This document shows, one piece after another, positions 61,283 to 64,000 of a stretch of DNA of 64,000 bases (within the stretch, counting starts at the first letter, position 1; the number at the start of each line of letters is the position of its first letter). A program made the translations under genes and the position numbers. A model generated the notes under the pieces. It did no database searches, was not told where the DNA came from, and saw nothing but the letters and a program-made list of their open reading frames with translations. Source of the stretch: Porticoccaceae bacterium (GTDB taxonomy: Bacteria > Pseudomonadota > Gammaproteobacteria > Pseudomonadales > Porticoccaceae); assembly GCA_026005035.1 (NCBI GenBank), contig BPKH01000006.1, positions 43,501-107,500 on the forward strand, given 5' to 3'.

Positions 61283-62404
61283 TCACGGGAAGTAGATCCC
61301 CCCGAGTACGGCGGGGCGGTGCGCGCCGGTGACCGGGGGCAGGTTGCCGGGCAGCCGCGCCAGTGTGCGATGGGCCAGCCAAGCGAAGGCCGCGGCCTCC
61401 ACGTGCAGCGGGTCGACGCCGCAGGCCGCGGTGGTGGCCACCCCGGCGGGAGCGAGCCGTTCGCTGAGCGCCGCCACCAGGGCGCCGTTGCGCGCGCCGC
61501 CGCCGCACAGCAACACCTCGTGCACCGGCTCGCCTCGGCAAGCGGTGGCGATTCCCCGAGCCACCGATTCCACGGTCAACCACAGCAGGGTGGCCTGAAC
61601 GTCGGCGGGGTGGGCGCCGGGGGGCAGGTGTCGCTCCAGCCAGTCCAGGTGGAAGTGGTCCGGTCCGGTGCTCTTGGGCGGCGGCAGCGAGAACCAGGGG
61701 TCCCGGAGCAAGGCTTCGAGCAGTGCGCGATCCGGCCGCCCCCGGGCGGCAAAGGCGCCGTCGGCGTCGAACGGTCGCCCCAGGTGGCGGCGGGTCCAGG
61801 CATCCATGAGACAGTTGCCCGGGCCGGTGTCGAAGCCGGTCACCGCGTTCCCCCGGCCGGGCAGCCAGGTGAGATTGGCGATGCCGCCGATGTTCACCAC
61901 CACCCGGTTGCGTCCCGGGACGGCAAAGGCGGCGGCGTGGAATGCGGGCACCAGTGGTGCGCCCTCGCCGCCGAGGGCCAGATCCTTGCGCCGGAAGTCG
62001 GCCACCGTGGTAATGCCGGTGCGGGCGGCAATCAGGTTCGGATCCCCGAGTTGCAGGCTGAACGGCGGGCCTTTGCCGGCGGAGGGAGGGCGGTGGCGCA
62101 CGGTTTGGCCGTGGCTGCCGATGGCGGTGACGCGCTCGGGGGAAAGGTGCGCGCGCGCCAGCAGGGCGAGCGCCGCCTCGGCGAACCATTCGCCGACCCG
62201 ACGGTCGGCTTCAGCCAGCTCCTCCAGGGAAACCGCCGCTCCCTGGGCGAGAGCGCGCAAGCGCTCCGGCAACCCGTGCGGGGGCGGAAGGAAGGCGTGG
62301 GCCTCGACCCGCAGCCCGCGCTTCCCGACGGCCAACAGGACGGCGTCCACGCCGTCCATGCTGGTGCCTGACATCAAGCCGAGGTAGAGAGCCTCGTCGG
62401 CCAC
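61283..62404 (-). CDS. anmK: anhydro-N-acetylmuramic acid kinase
   Basis: 373 aa. LGLMSGTSMDGVDAVLL, IGSHGQTVRHRPP, and NIGGIANLTWLPG motifs of AnmK. Recycles anhydroMurNAc from cell-wall turnover. GTG start. Co-directional with the M23 peptidase 4 bp upstream. Confidence 0.96.
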   Translation of the reverse strand: MADEALYLGLMSGTSMDGVDAVLLAVGKRGLRVEAHAFLPPPHGLPERLRALAQGAAVSLEELAEADRRVGEWFAEAALALLARAHLSPERVTAIGSHGQTVRHRPPSAGKGPPFSLQLGDPNLIAARTGITTVADFRRKDLALGGEGAPLVPAFHAAAFAVPGRNRVVVNIGGIANLTWLPGRGNAVTGFDTGPGNCLMDAWTRRHLGRPFDADGAFAARGRPDRALLEALLRDPWFSLPPPKSTGPDHFHLDWLERHLPPGAHPADVQATLLWLTVESVARGIATACRGEPVHEVLLCGGGARNGALVAALSERLAPAGVATTAACGVDPLHVEAAAFAWLAHRTLARLPGNLPPVTGAHRPAVLGGIYFP

Positions 62405-62408
62405 CGGG

Positions 62409-63725
62409 TCAGGGCGCGCGGGCGGCCAAGCGGGTCTGTTCGAGGGCTTCGAGCTGGGCCAACAGCGGCAGGGCGAGGCGCCGGAAGCGCGCCAGCTCGG
62501 CGCCGGCGAGGGGTTCGGCCTGGGGCAGGCGGACGGTCCGCGGGTCCACGTGGCGGCCGTCGATCAAAAACTCGTAGTGGAGGTGGGGGCCGGTGGCGTA
62601 GCCGGTGCTGCCCACGGTGCCGATCACCTGCCGCTGGCGGACGTTCTCTCCGGTCCGCACGAGGCGCTTCTGGAGGTGAAGGTATTTGGTGGTGTAGGCG
62701 CGGCCGTGCCGGATCACCACGTAGTTGCCGTTGCCCCGCGAGTACCCAGAGGCCACCACTTTGCCGGCGCCCGCCGCGTAGACGGGGGTGCCGGCGGGGG
62801 CGGCGTAATCGACGCCCCGGTGGGGGCGGCGGGTCTTGAAGATCGGGTGGAGGCGGTTGGGGTCGAAATTGGAGCTGACGCGGGTGAAGTCCAGGGGCGC
62901 CCGCAGGAACGCCTTGCGCATCGGGCGGCCCTGGGGATCGTAGTAGTCCACCTGGCCGTCCTGCGTCTCGTGGCGCACCGCGCGATAGTGGCGGCCGCGA
63001 TTGACGAACTCGGCGGCGAGAATGGTGGCCGGTCCGGCCTTCTCCCCGTCCACGAAATGCTCCTCCAACAGCACGCTGAAGCGATCGCCGGCGCGTACGT
63101 CGAGGGCGAAGTCCACGTCCCAGGCGAAGATGTTGGCCAGTTCCAAGATCTGAGCGGCGCTCAACCCGGCCCGGGCGCCGTCGACGAAGAGCGACTGGCG
63201 GATGGTGCCGGCGCGCAGGGCGATGGCCCGCTCGGCGGCGCGCGCCAGGCGCTCTCCCCGAAAGCCGTCCTCTTCGCGGAAGAAGCGATAGGCTTCGAGC
63301 TTGGATCGCTCGTAGACCAGTTCCACCAGGGCGCCGTCGGCGCCGAGCAGGACGGAGATCCTCTCCCCCGGCGCGAGTCTGCGCAGCACCTCCGTCGGAC
63401 CGCGGGCCTCCATCAGGGCGTATGCCTCGCCGGCGCCGATGCCGAGGCGTACCAGAATGGCCGACAGGCTGTCGCCGGGCTGTACCTGGGCGTCCAGCTG
63501 GAGGGGCCGCTCGGGCTGCCGGCGGGACAGGTCGGCGATGGCCTCGTCGAGGGCTTGAGCGAAGGATGAATCCCGCTGGGGGGTCGGGGAATAGGGCACT
63601 TCGCGGGCCGCGGAGACGGGCTCGCTCGGGATCAGCAACAAGCCGGCGAGCACCAATGAGACGAGGGCGGCGGCGAACAGATGGGGCCCGGGAAGGCGCG
63701 GTCTCGACCGGTTATTCGTTGTCAT
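62409..63725 (-). CDS. M23-family murein endopeptidase
   Basis: 438 aa. An N-terminal membrane anchor (FAAALVSLVLAGLLLI), a LysM-like/OapA segment (QVQPGDSLSAILVRLGIG), and a C-terminal M23 domain with HRGVDYAAPAG and TGPHLHYEFLIDG zinc motifs. Resembles E. coli MepM/YebA in layout. Linked with anmK and divergent tyrS, as in Pseudomonas. Confidence 0.93.
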   Translation of the reverse strand: MTTNNRSRPRLPGPHLFAAALVSLVLAGLLLIPSEPVSAAREVPYSPTPQRDSSFAQALDEAIADLSRRQPERPLQLDAQVQPGDSLSAILVRLGIGAGEAYALMEARGPTEVLRRLAPGERISVLLGADGALVELVYERSKLEAYRFFREEDGFRGERLARAAERAIALRAGTIRQSLFVDGARAGLSAAQILELANIFAWDVDFALDVRAGDRFSVLLEEHFVDGEKAGPATILAAEFVNRGRHYRAVRHETQDGQVDYYDPQGRPMRKAFLRAPLDFTRVSSNFDPNRLHPIFKTRRPHRGVDYAAPAGTPVYAAGAGKVVASGYSRGNGNYVVIRHGRAYTTKYLHLQKRLVRTGENVRQRQVIGTVGSTGYATGPHLHYEFLIDGRHVDPRTVRLPQAEPLAGAELARFRRLALPLLAQLEALEQTRLAARAP

Positions 63726-63801
63726 GGCGCGAGCAGGAGCTTTCCGAAGACGACGACTTTACTGCAAATCCCGCGCCGCCCACAACACCGGGCGTGCGAA
63801 C

Positions 63802-63830
63802 TTGTCTTGGGCGCCGATTCCGTTTAGTTT
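63802..63830 (+). promoter_or_regulatory. candidate tyrS promoter
   Basis: -35 TTGTCT (63802-63807, 4/6), 17-bp spacer, -10 TAGTTT (63825-63830, 3/6), 33 bp before the tyrS ATG. Confidence 0.3.
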
Positions 63831-63863
63831 TGCGGCCCCTGATCGGCTCCGCGGCGGCCCCCG

Positions 63864-64000
63864 ATGGTGCAACGGGATCTCCTCTCCGACCTGCGCGCCC
63901 GAGGTCTCATCGCCCAGCTCTCGGCGGAGGAGGAGCTGGCCGAGCACCTCGCCGAGCGGCGCACGCTCTACTGTGGCTTCGATCCCACCGCCGACAGCCT
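63864..64000 (+). CDS. tyrS: tyrosyl-tRNA synthetase (5' end only)
   Basis: Begins at ATG 63864 and is cut by the window end. The 45 visible residues contain LRARGLIAQLS and TLYCGFDPTADS, the N-terminal signature of bacterial TyrRS just before the HIGH motif. Divergent from the M23 peptidase. The first bases GTGCAACG after ATG leave the exact start slightly uncertain. Confidence 0.88.
   Translation, partial: MVQRDLLSDLRARGLIAQLSAEEELAEHLAERRTLYCGFDPTADS

Overview
The window is a GC-rich stretch (by eye about two thirds G+C or more, frequent GTG and TTG starts) of a gammaproteobacterial chromosome. Several neighbourhoods match the order I recall from Pseudomonas and other gammaproteobacteria: lgt-thyA-folA; rpe-trpEGDC-crp next to a yhfA-like osmC gene; dsbD-aroQ-accB-accC-prmA-DUF3426-dusB-fis-purH-purD; and DUF6776-erpA-anmK-M23 peptidase-tyrS. 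The accessory content (group 3b [NiFe] hydrogenase, YeeE/YedE sulfur-compound transporters, PEP synthase, AmmeMemoRadiSam genes) would fit a Chromatiales-like or other sulfur/hydrogen-using lineage, but that placement is inference. No rRNA, tRNA, CRISPR array, insertion sequence or prophage was recognised.

Layout. 1-2.2 kb: lipoprotein processing and folate/thymidylate genes. 2.3-7.5 kb: TonB2-type energy-transduction operon (DUF3450, TtpC-like ExbB, ExbB2, ExbD, TonB, TPR protein), ended by a perfect bidirectional hairpin shared with convergent ilvD. 9.5-14.6 kb: OsmC, rpe and trpEGDC. 14.6-16.2 kb: crp and a second OsmC protein around a roughly 500-bp spacer holding a REP-like palindrome. 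16.2-17.6 kb: a 44-residue membrane protein, a candidate C-rich-loop small RNA and a LysR regulator. 17.6-23.5 kb: coq7, a Ycf46-like AAA ATPase, the AmmeMemoRadiSam trio and a YeeE/YedE pair. 23.5-26 kb: PEP synthase. 26-35.9 kb: a tightly overlapping hydrogenase operon (beta, cNMP-binding protein, gamma, delta, alpha, protease, hypA, F, C, D, E). 35.9-47.2 kb (minus strand): ahcY (many frameshifts), purD, purH (one frameshift), fis, dusB, DUF3426, prmA, accC, accB, aroQ, dsbD. 47.2-52.5 kb: PCu(A)C copper chaperone, DUF2333, adenosine-kinase-like gene, PBP1b and a TPR lipoprotein. 52.6-54.4 kb: a double MarR regulator and a fatty acid hydroxylase. 54.5-60.1 kb: rsmC-like, hemB, MAPEG, hemL, hemJ and a ClC channel. 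60.2-64 kb: DUF6776, erpA, anmK, M23 peptidase and the 5' end of tyrS.

How the genes work together. The hydrogenase operon encodes a whole soluble NAD(P)-linked enzyme plus most of its maturation machinery, but hypB is absent and HypA lacks its zinc domain. AhcY and the adenosine kinase would jointly clear S-adenosylhomocysteine products. HemB, HemL and HemJ serve haem synthesis. DsbD and the divergent PCu(A)C protein suggest periplasmic thiol and copper handling for cytochrome oxidase.

The most unusual items are the candidate small RNA and the 17-bp element it shares with the neighbouring small-protein promoter, the AmmeMemoRadiSam/AAA neighbourhood, the hydrogenase-embedded cNMP-binding protein with the short HypA, and the tandem MarR regulator with its long inverted repeat. 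Several genes (ahcY, purH, a yeeE-like gene, the TPR lipoprotein, the marR-like gene) need one or more single-base frame corrections. At least three of the indels lie in homopolymer runs, so consensus errors in the sequence are a serious possibility.
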